From a virus, in IMG/VR virus record IMGVR_UViG_3300006735_000013, positions 1 to 64,000 of that record: DNA of 64,000 bases; one strand, 5' to 3'. A program made the position numbers and the translations under genes. The first letter of the stretch is position 1; each line of letters begins with the position of its first letter. A model generated the notes under the pieces. The model worked only from the letters and a program-made list of their open reading frames with translations. It ran no database searches and was not told the DNA's origin. This document shows, piece after piece, positions 25,805 to 33,054 of the stretch.

Positions 25805-26437
25805 TTATGGGCCCTTTCTTTTTGCGACTAGAGTCTTCACGTCCACAGTGAATGCACCAGTACCTTGTGTTTTTGTTATGATCTTGTCTGTGTACTGCTG
25901 AGTATATTGGGGCAGCGTTAGGTTTGCCTTTTCGGCGGCTTTTCTCCTAGCACCTTGGAGTGGGTCATCTCCACGAAGAAGTCCTTGCCTTGAAAGAACA
26001 ACCTCAATCTTTTTTGGTCTAGAAGACTCTCGATCCTGCGCGCTCATAGCGGCTTGATCCATGTCAGCCTGTGTTGGAACATCCCCAACCCGGCTCCGAG
26101 CTGCAGCATCTTCCTTCTCTTGACTGGTCTTAACATCTTTTACATAGTTTAGGAACCCTGATCGCTCGTTCTCATATGAATATAGAAAGGAGTTTGCTAG
26201 TCTTTTTCTGTTTCCAGTTACTACCAACCCTGACTTCCCAGCTAAAAAGTCTGCTATAGCCTGATGATCATCACTATTAGAGAACCCAAGCTTTTCTCTG
26301 TTCTTGTACACAAGCTGCACAGCTTGTGGGTACTTTGTTAGCCATTCCATCGCTGCAGGCGACTTTCCTTGCTCTAGAATTGCAGCCTGTACTTCTTCTT
26401 TTATCACTTCTTGTAAATATTTTTTTGAAATTTTCAT
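25805..26437 (-). CDS. MKISKK-family protein
   Basis: 210 residues. Leader MKISKKYLQEVIKEEVQAAI, then a body with no named domain, basic C-terminal half. AAAGGAAGTAAGACACTC precedes the ATG. Part of the tandem tag family at 24.8-26.9 kb. Confidence 0.6.
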   Translation of the reverse strand: MKISKKYLQEVIKEEVQAAILEQGKSPAAMEWLTKYPQAVQLVYKNREKLGFSNSDDHQAIADFLAGKSGLVVTGNRKRLANSFLYSYENERSGFLNYVKDVKTSQEKEDAAARSRVGDVPTQADMDQAAMSAQDRESSRPKKIEVVLSRQGLLRGDDPLQGARRKAAEKANLTLPQYTQQYTDKIITKTQGTGAFTVDVKTLVAKRKGP

Positions 26438-26460
26438 GAGTGTCTTACTTCCTTTATTGT

Positions 26461-26877
26461 TTATCCTTCTCTCAAAGCTTCGAACTCATCTCTGAAAGCT
26501 TTTAGGAGTTGCCAGGTGGCTTTTTCTGACGTCATTCCCAGCCAGACAGACCAATTGGTCTGTGCTTCGGGTCCTTGTGGCTGCAAATGCCACTCTTCCC
26601 AGTCTTGCACCCACCGTTGAAGGCTAGCATCATTAGGAAGAACGCCCGATACAATCTTCTTTGCTCCTCCAAACAGTCTCTCAATTTTTTTCCGATGGAA
26701 ATTAGGGTTTAGGGCCCTGTTATCTGAATGGCCACTGAAGTCGTTAAAAACGCTTCGAAACGCAGCGTTAAGTTTGTGGGCCTTCGAGCTGATTTTCCCC
26801 CGTACGGCGCGCGGCATGTCGTATCTCGACACTTCCTCTTTTATAATTTTTTGTAAATATTTTTTAGAAATTTTCAT
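26461..26877 (-). CDS. MKISKK-family protein, first in cluster
   Basis: 138 residues. Leader MKISKKYLQKIIKEEVSRYD, then a basic helical body with several Trp near the C-terminus. It is the promoter-proximal gene of the tag family, 27 bases after an ACTATTTA box. Function unknown; an internal head protein is the working idea. Confidence 0.6.
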   Translation of the reverse strand: MKISKKYLQKIIKEEVSRYDMPRAVRGKISSKAHKLNAAFRSVFNDFSGHSDNRALNPNFHRKKIERLFGGAKKIVSGVLPNDASLQRWVQDWEEWHLQPQGPEAQTNWSVWLGMTSEKATWQLLKAFRDEFEALREG

Positions 26878-26903
26878 GGGGTACCTCGTAACTGTTTACC
26901 TAA

Positions 26904-26911
26904 TAAATAGT
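26904..26911 (-). promoter_or_regulatory. ACTATTTA box upstream of MKISKK cluster
   Basis: ACTATTTA on the minus strand, 27 bases before ATG 26877, at the edge of the large intergenic region. Confidence 0.45.
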
Positions 26912-27410
26912 GTAGTATAGTAAGTAGTACCAAAATCTCGAAATTTTCCGTGTGTGTAGCGCGTGTATCAGGGCGCACATCACCCTACATGTACGTATGG
27001 GACTTACATTCGGCTACACTGTAGGGGGGCGGGGGGGGAGGTAGCACCCTGTCGCACATGTAAGTCTGTTGTTTATATTTGTTTACCTTTGCCTACATTG
27101 TAAGTTATGTGTACACCTTTGTCTACTAGTAGCACCTATTAGCACACTATAATACATTGGCACCTATGTCGTTAGGTGTAGGTAGATGTAGTACAAAATA
27201 AAATAAAAATAAAATGAAAAAAAAAGAAAAAAAAAGAAAAAAAGTTGAGATACATGTAGGCATGTGTAGGTATAGCGTCCACCTTTACCTACGTTTCATG
27301 ACGTGTAGGTATTCTAAGTATTTAGAATCATTAGGGTTTTCACGGTCACGTTTTGATTTCTATGGTCGAACGGATTTCCTCAATGATTTCAAGGACATGC
27401 AACAAGAAAG
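26912..27410. other. Intergenic control region, possible origin (left half)
   Basis: About 500 bases without a convincing gene. It holds many CCTAC/GTAGG and CACCTA/TAGGTG words on both strands, a run of 18 bases that are all G except two (27024-27041), and an A-rich tract at 27189-27246. A G-run, short repeats and an easily melted tract together resemble replication-origin layouts, but no known initiator box was recognised. Confidence 0.45.
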
Positions 27411-27439
27411 TGGACTGTTCGCGGATCTTATGGTATAAT
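27411..27439 (+). promoter_or_regulatory. Rightward sigma70-type promoter
   Basis: TGGACT, 17 bases, TATAAT. The only clear promoter pointing right with genes behind it; it would drive 27530-28356. Confidence 0.6.
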
Positions 27440-27529
27440 ATATACATATCAAGGGGCGAGAGAAATGGTTTTCTCGCCGCCGATTTACTAGGGCGCTGGA
27501 TTCAGGCCCACAATACAGGAGTGTCTATC

Positions 27530-27766
27530 ATGGCATTGAAGCGACAAAAGAATAATATTATTAACTTGGCAATGATGGTTACGACCGAGGATAATAAGGC
27601 CGGGGTCACAATCGACCAGACCATTCTCAATGGCAAGTCTGCAACCGTATCGGTGAGGCTGATCAATGGCGGCCGCAAGTCTGCCGCTGTCAAGCTGGAT
27701 CGAGGCGCTATCCTCGACCTCGCTGAAGCACTAGGTGAAGTCCTAAAGACCGATGGGGACTTCTAG
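27530..27766 (+). CDS. Small protein, paralogue of the 29235 gene
   Basis: 78 residues starting at ATG 27530 (ACAGGAG upstream). Core phrase TIDQTILNGKSATVSVRLINGGRKSAAVKLDR is about half identical to the minus-strand gene at 29235-29480. Beta-strand-like first half, helical end. The two copies point away from the same intergenic region. No family recognised; a small regulator or DNA-region-binding protein would fit but is speculation. Confidence 0.65.
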   Translation: MALKRQKNNIINLAMMVTTEDNKAGVTIDQTILNGKSATVSVRLINGGRKSAAVKLDRGAILDLAEALGEVLKTDGDF

Positions 27767-27862
27767 TCCCTAGGCCTACGGGCCCGTTAACAAAACAGGA
27801 AGCCGGGCGGACTCTGATCCGTTGGATTATTTTAGCCACACGCGACCGAAAAAGGATAGAAC

Positions 27863-27949
27863 GTGGATTTTATTATTGTACCCTTACTTATACTTTATAT
27901 AACTGAATATATGCCAGTCTCGTACGATTGGTCATGCTTAGAAGATTAG
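27863..27949 (+). CDS. Membrane micropeptide
   Basis: 28 residues from GTG 27863 with AAGGA upstream. The first half is a hydrophobic segment (FIIVPLLILYI). Lies in the rightward unit between the paralogue gene and the lipoprotein. Coding status rests on the ribosome-binding site and tight spacing. Confidence 0.4.
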   Translation: MDFIIVPLLILYITEYMPVSYDWSCLED

Positions 27950-27959
27950 GATCTTATAT

Positions 27960-28034
27960 ATGTCACGCGTCACGACACGTACCAGAAAACCTTGTGTTAA
28001 CCGTTCATGGGCCAAAACCAAAAAGAAGGGATAA
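27960..28034 (+). CDS. Basic micropeptide
   Basis: 24 residues, strongly basic (SRVTTRTRK and KTKKKG). It ends five bases before the lipoprotein start, so it may act as a coupled leader. No ribosome-binding site of note. Confidence 0.3.
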   Translation: MSRVTTRTRKPCVNRSWAKTKKKG

Positions 28035-28038
28035 CCCG

Positions 28039-28278
28039 GTGAACTGGATATTTCTTATTATAGCAGCCCTTGCCGTCGGTTGTGGTCATGAGCTAGATGA
28101 CCCTAGCCGATGCTGGGCTAGTAGTCCTGGATATATCAAGACGGAATTCGTCTGCTTTGATTATTCAGTCGAGCATAGGCTATGCCCCAGTCATGAGGAT
28201 AGCTCAGATTGTGTTCAGTCTTATGATATACCTGAAGCCCATTTGACCCATTGCCGGTCATATAACTATTGCGAGTAA
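28039..28278 (+). CDS. Cys-rich lipoprotein
   Basis: 79 residues from GTG 28039 (AAGGG upstream). Signal segment NWIFLIIAALAVGC with lipobox AVGC, then a mature part with six further Cys, likely disulfide-bonded outside the cytoplasm. The longer upstream frame lacks a sensible start. Resembles in style the Cys-rich lipoprotein at 33228. Confidence 0.6.
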   Translation: MNWIFLIIAALAVGCGHELDDPSRCWASSPGYIKTEFVCFDYSVEHRLCPSHEDSSDCVQSYDIPEAHLTHCRSYNYCE

Positions 28279-28281
28279 GCT

Positions 28282-28356
28282 ATGAATGATTTAGAGCGAG
28301 GGTTCACCGTTGGTGTAGTCCTGTGCTTATTAGTCTATATCGTCCTACCTTTTTAA
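28282..28356 (+). CDS. Membrane micropeptide
   Basis: 24 residues: short polar start then one membrane segment (FTVGVVLCLLVYIVLPF). It follows the lipoprotein by three bases and precedes a terminator, so it closes the rightward unit. Confidence 0.4.
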   Translation: MNDLERGFTVGVVLCLLVYIVLPF

Positions 28357-28360
28357 TCAG

Positions 28361-28384
28361 GGCCCTTCAAAGGGCCTTTTCATT
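28361..28384 (+). terminator. Rho-independent terminator
   Basis: GGCCCT-TCAA-AGGGCC stem-loop followed by TTTT, directly after the rightward gene set. Confidence 0.7.
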
Positions 28385-28925
28385 TACCTTCTCCGCCTAC
28401 ATTTCCCTACATGTCCTACATCCACCCACAGGTAAGAGTTTGTAAGAAGGGTAGGCAGCTGGTTTTCACCTCGGACCTACACTCGACTACCTTATCTTAC
28501 CTGTGGGTATACCTACTACCTTGCCCTACTCTGCAAGGCCGTTAGAAAATGCACACTTGCTAGGCTAAGATCACGCAAGTATAATACATATGGATCATAT
28601 CACCGGACCAAGTCATATATCCTTCTCGAATAAGCGGAATAATATCAAGTAGATAGCCGCATGACATAGTGTGCTTTTCCTAACTGTTAGCTTTTTTACA
28701 TTGACAATACGTTGTGTATGTACTAAGTCTAACCCCACTCAATAGCATTTTCTCCCACCGTATAACACTTTTTTGCATTATGGGTGTTAGGTAAGAGAGC
28801 ATTTTTTTAGGGGCTACGACTTTTTTGCTAACCTTTCTTCTTTGTTTTATACCAACTGCTACTTACGGTCTTCTTCTTCCTAGCCATTGGGTGCACCAAG
28901 AACAACCTTAAGGTAATGACCCTTT
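28385..28925. other. Intergenic control region (right half)
   Basis: About 540 bases with no convincing gene. The first 150 bases repeat CCTAC/GTAGG words (GCCTACATT, CCCTACATG, TCCTACATC, ACCTACACT) like the left half. Later there are T-runs near 28692, 28804 and 28829, and rightward promoter-like sequences at 28557 and 28701 (TTGACA, N17, TAAGTC) with no gene behind them. Confidence 0.45.
28557..28585 (+). promoter_or_regulatory. Rightward promoter without a gene
   Basis: TTGCTA, 17 bases, TATAAT. The next 100 bases encode only a 20-codon frame and end near CTAACTGTTAGCTTTTTT, a weak terminator-like sequence, so a small RNA is possible. Confidence 0.4.
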
Positions 28926-29111
28926 CTAATAGTCACTGTGTGATACTCCTTCACCGATTAGTTTTACCTCTCCCTGTAAGTCAGTAGTGTGCACCCAGTG
29001 CTGTCTACCGTTCTCCCATTGAACAAGTGTTTCATTGCCACCACGACGTTGCTGAATAGCTACACCATTCTTATTGTTGTGAACTGTCTCTACTTTACTC
29101 TGAACAAACAT
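28926..29111 (-). CDS. Small SH3/KOW-like barrel protein
   Basis: 61 residues. The core GVAIQQRRGGNETLVQWENGRQHWVHTTDL has the G-[IV]-hydrophobic...V-x-W-x-x-G-x-x-x-W pattern of the MKVGDLV proteins found further right, though the N-terminus differs. CGGAGG precedes the start. Confidence 0.55.
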   Translation of the reverse strand: MFVQSKVETVHNNKNGVAIQQRRGGNETLVQWENGRQHWVHTTDLQGEVKLIGEGVSHSDY

Positions 29112-29234
29112 ATTTACTTTCTATCCTCCGAGTACTTTCTGTTTAGCTTGGCCTTGGTCAAGCGGCTTGTGGCTCTGTTAGCCAAATAACTTATCTCTCT
29201 TGTTCTCCGCAACGGTTGGATGCTAAACAAGTGT

Positions 29235-29480
29235 CTATGCCTCCTCGGATGCTAGGATCTCATTGACCGCCGTCAGCAGGTCGCGCAAGGCTGGCTTGTC
29301 CAACTTGATGGCGGCTGTCTTCTTAGACCCGTTGATAAGGCGAATGGACACACCTTCCGATTGGCCATTGACAAGCGTCTGATCGATCATCACGCCGCCA
29401 GAACGAACCTTCTTATCGTTCGATGGTGCATTCATAATGGTGAAACCAAGGTTTTGGATATTGCTTACTACGCGCTTCAT
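29235..29480 (-). CDS. Small protein, paralogue of the 27530 gene
   Basis: 81 residues. MIDQTLVNGQSEGVSIRLI and KKTAAIKLDKPALRDLLTA align with the plus-strand copy at 27530-27766. It has a near-perfect sigma70 promoter (29547-29575), so it is probably strongly expressed early. Function unknown. Confidence 0.65.
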   Translation of the reverse strand: MKRVVSNIQNLGFTIMNAPSNDKKVRSGGVMIDQTLVNGQSEGVSIRLINGSKKTAAIKLDKPALRDLLTAVNEILASEEA

Positions 29481-29546
29481 GTTTGAACCCTTTCAAGGTT
29501 ACTCGTTTATTGGAATAAAGGGCCTTCCCTCATTCTCAATATATAT

Positions 29547-29575
29547 ATTATACCCTAAATCTTGGGGTATGTCAA
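29547..29575 (-). promoter_or_regulatory. Consensus early promoter
   Basis: TTGACA, 17 bases, TATAAT: full consensus at both hexamers; T-run TTTTTTC just before the -35. Drives 29235. Confidence 0.85.
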
Positions 29576-29605
29576 GAAAAAAGTGACCTAAATCACAAAA
29601 TAAAT

Positions 29606-29698
29606 TCAACCAAACAGGCCGACAACTCTGGTGCCAATGTCCATGATTCCAGTGATACCAATAGCATCACCCAACACGAAACCTACTGCAACTAACAC
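29606..29698 (-). CDS. Membrane micropeptide, possible frameshifted start
   Basis: 30 residues from GTG 29698, mostly a hydrophobic helix (LVAVGFVLGDAIGITGI). A better start, ATG 29711 behind AAAGGACTATA, is out of frame by one base at a TTTT run (29700-29703). Either GTG is used, a slip occurs, or the run has an extra base in this sequence. Confidence 0.35.
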   Translation of the reverse strand: MLVAVGFVLGDAIGITGIMDIGTRVVGLFG

Positions 29699-29798
29699 AA
29701 ACTCTCTCATTATAGTCCTTTACTGAAAAAAAATACCGGCGATTAGCATCGTCAAAGCTCCGCGATTGCCCAAAGTGCAATCCAAATACTGATGATTA

Positions 29799-30005
29799 CT
29801 AGAACCAATCTATCGCTCTCGACTTAGGTCGAATGAAGAACTCGAATGGGCCCATGTGCAAGATGCTGTAGGGCGTTGTCGTGTCACTCGACAAAACCAG
29901 ACTATACTTCCTATAGGAACAACCCCATTCCCGAGATTGACCCAAAAACACGAGGTATGGAAATGTCATCATTAGTTTACCCTTCAATGTTCTCCACAAC
30001 TTCAT
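29799..30005 (-). CDS. Hypothetical protein
   Basis: 68 residues, aromatic-rich, basic N-terminus. Starts on an ATGA overlap with the stop of the gene upstream, so the pair is translationally coupled. No family recognised. Confidence 0.5.
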   Translation of the reverse strand: MKLWRTLKGKLMMTFPYLVFLGQSREWGCSYRKYSLVLSSDTTTPYSILHMGPFEFFIRPKSRAIDWF

Positions 30006-30310
30006 CGCTTCAATCCAAACTTCTTGAGTAAGTCATTGGCTTGGTCGAAAGTCATACCAACATCTTCGAAGGCCTTTACCTGCTTAGGTGCTGGGCGTTG
30101 TGCGGCTTGTCTACGCAACTTGCGTGGGGATTTGCCCGCTACAATGTCCGCTTGTGTAGTAACAAGCGTATTGGTTGGCATCATATCCACGTTCAGCTTT
30201 GCTAAAATAGCCTTATGTGCTTCATTCTTATTGTCAGCCATGACAAAACCAGACCATGCAGTCGGCATTCCTAATTCAACATCGCGCTCTAACTTGAACA
30301 ACCACTTCAT
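30002..30310 (-). CDS. Hypothetical early protein
   Basis: 102 residues. Beta-like N-terminus (MKWLFKLERDVE...TAWSGFVMADNKNEA), basic central part, helical end. GAAAGGATCTCATT precedes ATG 30310, and a promoter lies at 30357-30385. Function unknown. Confidence 0.6.
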   Translation of the reverse strand: MKWLFKLERDVELGMPTAWSGFVMADNKNEAHKAILAKLNVDMMPTNTLVTTQADIVAGKSPRKLRRQAAQRPAPKQVKAFEDVGMTFDQANDLLKKFGLKR

Positions 30311-30356
30311 AATGAGATCCTTTCGTTTTGGTTAATCCCTCATTGTTTGTATATAC

Positions 30357-30385
30357 ATTCTATCAAGGTTTTAACCAAAAGTCAA
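30357..30385 (-). promoter_or_regulatory. Early promoter
   Basis: TTGACT, 17 bases, TAGAAT; drives 30002 and 29799. Confidence 0.8.
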
Positions 30386-30397
30386 GAACTTTCTTCA

Positions 30398-31009
30398 CTA
30401 AGAGTACATTTTTTTTTCATCATATTTCTCGAAGAAAGTGTCGTTCTTGTATACAATGGAATACAAGTTTTTAAGATCTAATGGAATTTCTACTTTGTTG
30501 AGATTGGTCGTTCCACCCCGGAGTTGCTGCCTGACAAAACCCTCCGTTAATTGGCTGATTACCTCATTTGTCTTCGGCTTTATGATAAGTATACACTGTT
30601 CTTTGTAAAACAAGCCAAAATAGTGATCTATGCCACTATATGAATCTATAGCTTCTTGTGTATAGGCCCCGTTGTATATTCCTCGGACCTTGAATGTCGC
30701 AGTCCTAGCTCTGCCACTCTTGGTTGGTCTCTGAAATAGCACGTCAAGGTCTTTATCATCAAGGGCCCTGGTCTTGTACTCAGCATATATGTTTGCTTTG
30801 AGATCATGGGCGTCTGAACCATACTTTTCACTATCTTTGCCAGCAGAAATCTTTTTATGCGCGATGTGACCGAGTTTTTCGGCAATGACTGGTTCGCGCC
30901 ACTTAGTCTTATCTGTCACTTTCGGATAGCCATCTGTCTCGCCCTTCAAATATAGTGCGCCGGCTAGCTCCTCATAAGTATATTTTTCGGCTAGGGTTTC
31001 TAGGTTCAT
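30398..31009 (-). CDS. PD-(D/E)XK-type restriction-like nuclease (tentative)
   Basis: 203 residues. A possible catalytic core is SDAHDLKANIYAEYKTR: Asp66/Asp69 followed by Glu77-x-Lys79, as in PD-(D/E)XK nucleases. Upstream KWREPVIAEKLGH and downstream FKVRGIYNG...IDSYSGIDHYFGLFYKEQCILII look like the supporting strands and helix of type II restriction enzymes. It has its own early promoter. It may cut host DNA; a lone methyltransferase lies at 43.7 kb but is not adjacent. Motif-level evidence only. Confidence 0.5.
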   Translation of the reverse strand: MNLETLAEKYTYEELAGALYLKGETDGYPKVTDKTKWREPVIAEKLGHIAHKKISAGKDSEKYGSDAHDLKANIYAEYKTRALDDKDLDVLFQRPTKSGRARTATFKVRGIYNGAYTQEAIDSYSGIDHYFGLFYKEQCILIIKPKTNEVISQLTEGFVRQQLRGGTTNLNKVEIPLDLKNLYSIVYKNDTFFEKYDEKKMYS

Positions 31010-31042
31010 AGTTTGTCCTCCATCTCCACTATCTATACAAGT

Positions 31043-31071
31043 ATTATGTCAAATTTTGAGGCATTTGTCAA
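31043..31071 (-). promoter_or_regulatory. Early promoter
   Basis: TTGACA, 17 bases, CATAAT; drives the nuclease-like gene. Confidence 0.8.
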
Positions 31072-31097
31072 GAACTTTCTTAGGGGTCAGTGCATTT

Positions 31098-31352
31098 TTA
31101 TTTCAACGGTCTCAAATGTGATTCGTGCCAATGGTGGACTAATCCATCGGATGTCAATATTTTCCACACTTCACCAGGTGTGATATTCGCCAACGAGCAT
31201 GTGCGGCCGCTGGTGCTGACGAATGAATCCGTTCTTTTAGATGCTCTCAATATCAAACCGAATAGGCCGTTGGGATGGTGAGGTTTTCTACCTCCCAAAT
31301 TACTGAATGATATGCGGCACCACTCATGCTTCGCTGGCCTCCATGGTTCCAT
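31098..31352 (-). CDS. Possible barrel-type small protein
   Basis: 84 residues from ATG 31352, which overlaps the stop of the gene upstream (TAATG). The end GEVWKILTSDGLVHHWHESHLRPL resembles the last strands of the GDLV-barrel family; the N-terminus is basic and less typical. Confidence 0.4.
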   Translation of the reverse strand: MEPWRPAKHEWCRISFSNLGGRKPHHPNGLFGLILRASKRTDSFVSTSGRTCSLANITPGEVWKILTSDGLVHHWHESHLRPLK

Positions 31353-31564
31353 TACATTGGGTCCGCACTGTAAACCAAGTCCAAGTCGATGTTCTCGCCG
31401 TCCCAATCGTCAAGTGCCGCTTCGCGAAGTAACTCTGTTGATTCATCATCATAGCAGGCGGTTCCTCGCATCTCCAGAAATTCGACAAGCTGGTGCCGGC
31501 GTGCGTTTTCCAAATATGTTCTTGTGACATCAACGTAGTCGCCTGTAAGTGTTTCTAGCATCAT
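31352..31564 (-). CDS. Small acidic protein
   Basis: 70 residues, very acidic in the second half (DDESTELL, DDWDGENIDLD). GAGGAT precedes ATG 31564. Sits in a three-gene early unit behind the promoter at 31772. Acidic small phage proteins sometimes mimic DNA, but nothing proves it here. Confidence 0.5.
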   Translation of the reverse strand: MMLETLTGDYVDVTRTYLENARRHQLVEFLEMRGTACYDDESTELLREAALDDWDGENIDLDLVYSADPM

Positions 31565-31568
31565 TTTT

Positions 31569-31742
31569 TTATCCTCGTCCTGTTCCTGGTTTATGGTTGG
31601 GGATTGTTAGGTCATGAAATTCGCCTGATAGTCTCTCTGCTTTTGCCAAACTTACAAATGGCCGCAAGCACCAGAACACTACCTCACTCAAAGGGTGCCC
31701 AACAAGATTGTGGACTACCCAATTTCTATACAAGATGCTCAT
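31569..31742 (-). CDS. Small conserved phage protein (NWxVHN...HPLSE)
   Basis: 57 residues from ATG 31742 (AAAGGCAAGAT upstream). The phrase NWVVHNLVGHPLSEVVFW and a later FHDLTIP belong to a small protein type that recurs in phages, role unknown. First gene after the promoter at 31772-31800. Confidence 0.65.
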   Translation of the reverse strand: MSILYRNWVVHNLVGHPLSEVVFWCLRPFVSLAKAERLSGEFHDLTIPNHKPGTGRG

Positions 31743-31771
31743 ATCTTGCCTTTCTCAATTGTTGTATATAC

Positions 31772-31800
31772 ATTATATCCTATCTTGACCGTCAGGTCAA
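31772..31800 (-). promoter_or_regulatory. Early promoter
   Basis: TTGACC, 17 bases, TATAAT, preceded by a T-run. Confidence 0.8.
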
Positions 31801-31825
31801 GAAAAAAATACCGCGAGATGGTCGA

Positions 31826-32071
31826 TTATTTCTCCAACAATCGTATCATATGAGGTGCTGGCGAGTTATCATTTAGTAGTCTTGTCTCATAGTCTGTTGA
31901 GAGATAGATACCTGTGGTTGAGTTTGAATTCTGGAATCTGACTTTCAACAAATTGAGCGCCGGTGCGGGTCCGGCGTCGAAATTGCGCTGTGCAATAACA
32001 ACTCCAACAAGGTGTTTGCGGTCCAGACCGGAGATCTCACCAATGACTGTTTGTCCGACCTGAAATTTCAT
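31826..32071 (-). CDS. Small barrel protein (VGQTV start)
   Basis: 81 residues: MKFQVGQTVIGEISG, then GVVIAQRNFD and LKVRFQN, a variant of the SH3/KOW-like pattern. ATGA overlap with the gene upstream. Confidence 0.5.
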   Translation of the reverse strand: MKFQVGQTVIGEISGLDRKHLVGVVIAQRNFDAGPAPALNLLKVRFQNSNSTTGIYLSTDYETRLLNDNSPAPHMIRLLEK

Positions 32072-32403
32072 AACTCAATGCTCCTGTTTACATACATGTC
32101 AAACTCGTATGGGGTACCTTTGGTTTCAACGTCATCAACCTCTTCGCCCAGGCGAATTAGACCATACTCCTCATACAGCTCGCTATTATCAAGAACTATC
32201 ATTAGGTTCTCCATAATTTGGACGTCAGGATGGCTTTCGTACCATTTGACGTCAGCCCAAAACCAGCGGCCCGTATCGTCGCCTGAGTGGTCGTGCGCAT
32301 AACTAATCAATTCTTTGAATTCTGAATTCCACTCACACACTTGTTCAATAATTTGTTTTACCATTGGTGAGCAGGCAAAGCCCACATCGCTACGATAACC
32401 CAC
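32068..32403 (-). CDS. MGYRSDV-family phage protein
   Basis: 111 residues from GTG 32403 (TAGTG overlap with the zinc-ribbon gene). The start MGYRSDVGF and a C-terminal half with repeated acidic residues recur in unrelated phages as a small protein of unknown role. Alpha/beta composition. Confidence 0.6.
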   Translation of the reverse strand: MGYRSDVGFACSPMVKQIIEQVCEWNSEFKELISYAHDHSGDDTGRWFWADVKWYESHPDVQIMENLMIVLDNSELYEEYGLIRLGEEVDDVETKGTPYEFDMYVNRSIEL

Positions 32404-32582
32404 TACTTACAACTCCTACACACATGACCACCAAACTCTGGCTTCTTTACATTGGGGAAATAGTCGTGACAATAGATACAGTCAACACCATAAATAGCTT
32501 GTCCTGCATAGTGTCCACTGTCACGATCGAAGCGAAGCCGGTTGGACCTCGCGATAAATCTCATTCTTGCTTTACCAGCCAT
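32403..32582 (-). CDS. Small zinc-ribbon protein
   Basis: 59 residues from ATG 32582. Basic N-terminus (KARMRFIARSNRLRF), then DCIYC and HVCRSC about 20 residues apart, a four-Cys zinc knuckle. First gene behind promoter 32618-32646. Nucleic-acid or protein binding is likely for such knuckles. Confidence 0.6.
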   Translation of the reverse strand: MAGKARMRFIARSNRLRFDRDSGHYAGQAIYGVDCIYCHDYFPNVKKPEFGGHVCRSCK

Positions 32583-32617
32583 AGAAAATAACCTTTCTTG
32601 ATTGTTTCTACTCTTAT

Positions 32618-32646
32618 AGTATAGCAGCTAAACTACTGAAAGTCAA
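32618..32646 (-). promoter_or_regulatory. Early promoter
   Basis: TTGACT, 17 bases, TATACT. Its -35 overlaps the last codons of the barrel gene at 32643. Confidence 0.8.
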
Positions 32647-32840
32647 GGACTTTTTATGATTTTTAGGTCATAATCCCAAACATTATTTCCAACGGTACCG
32701 TTGCGCCACAAGACCTTGAATACCTTATTAGTGCAACCCAAGCCCCTGTTGTGTCCGACATTCTCAACAAGCACACCAATTCTTTCAGCACACTTGCGGC
32801 GGCTTGGATGATTGTCTCTTACCAAATCACCGACTTTCAC
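32643..32840 (-). CDS. MKVGDLV barrel protein
   Basis: 65 residues: MKVGDLVRD, RIGVLVENV, FKVLWRNG and a closing LKII. Starts at GTG 32840 within a 14-base overlap with the gene upstream. SH3/KOW-like small beta barrel by pattern; function unknown. Confidence 0.6.
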   Translation of the reverse strand: MKVGDLVRDNHPSRRKCAERIGVLVENVGHNRGLGCTNKVFKVLWRNGTVGNNVWDYDLKIIKSP

Positions 32841-33054
32841 TGATAACCTCCACTGTCATTTCACCCTGTTCTGGATCGAAAGAATCTTTGTGGTAGGACT
32901 CGTGCGCCCCGTCGTTGTATAGTATACTCCAGTGTCCGTAGGCTAGTGGTCCATATTCTGTGCCGCCTGCTAGGGGGTCAAAGGGAAGCAGGACTCCGTA
33001 GTGGTCTCCTTCAAAACCATAGAAACTAACCTTCACCAAATCACCGACTTTCAC
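32827..33054 (-). CDS. MKVGDLV barrel protein
   Basis: 75 residues from GTG 33054. VKVGDLVKVSF, YGVLLPFDP, WSILYNDG; ends EVISESR, the last codons being shared with the start of the next gene (32827-32840). Confidence 0.6.
   Translation of the reverse strand: MKVGDLVKVSFYGFEGDHYGVLLPFDPLAGGTEYGPLAYGHWSILYNDGAHESYHKDSFDPEQGEMTVEVISESR

Noticed and set aside
28701-28729. Second rightward promoter (TTGACA, N17, TAAGTC)
   Set aside because: Poor -10 and nothing coding or structured behind it; mentioned only in the region entry.
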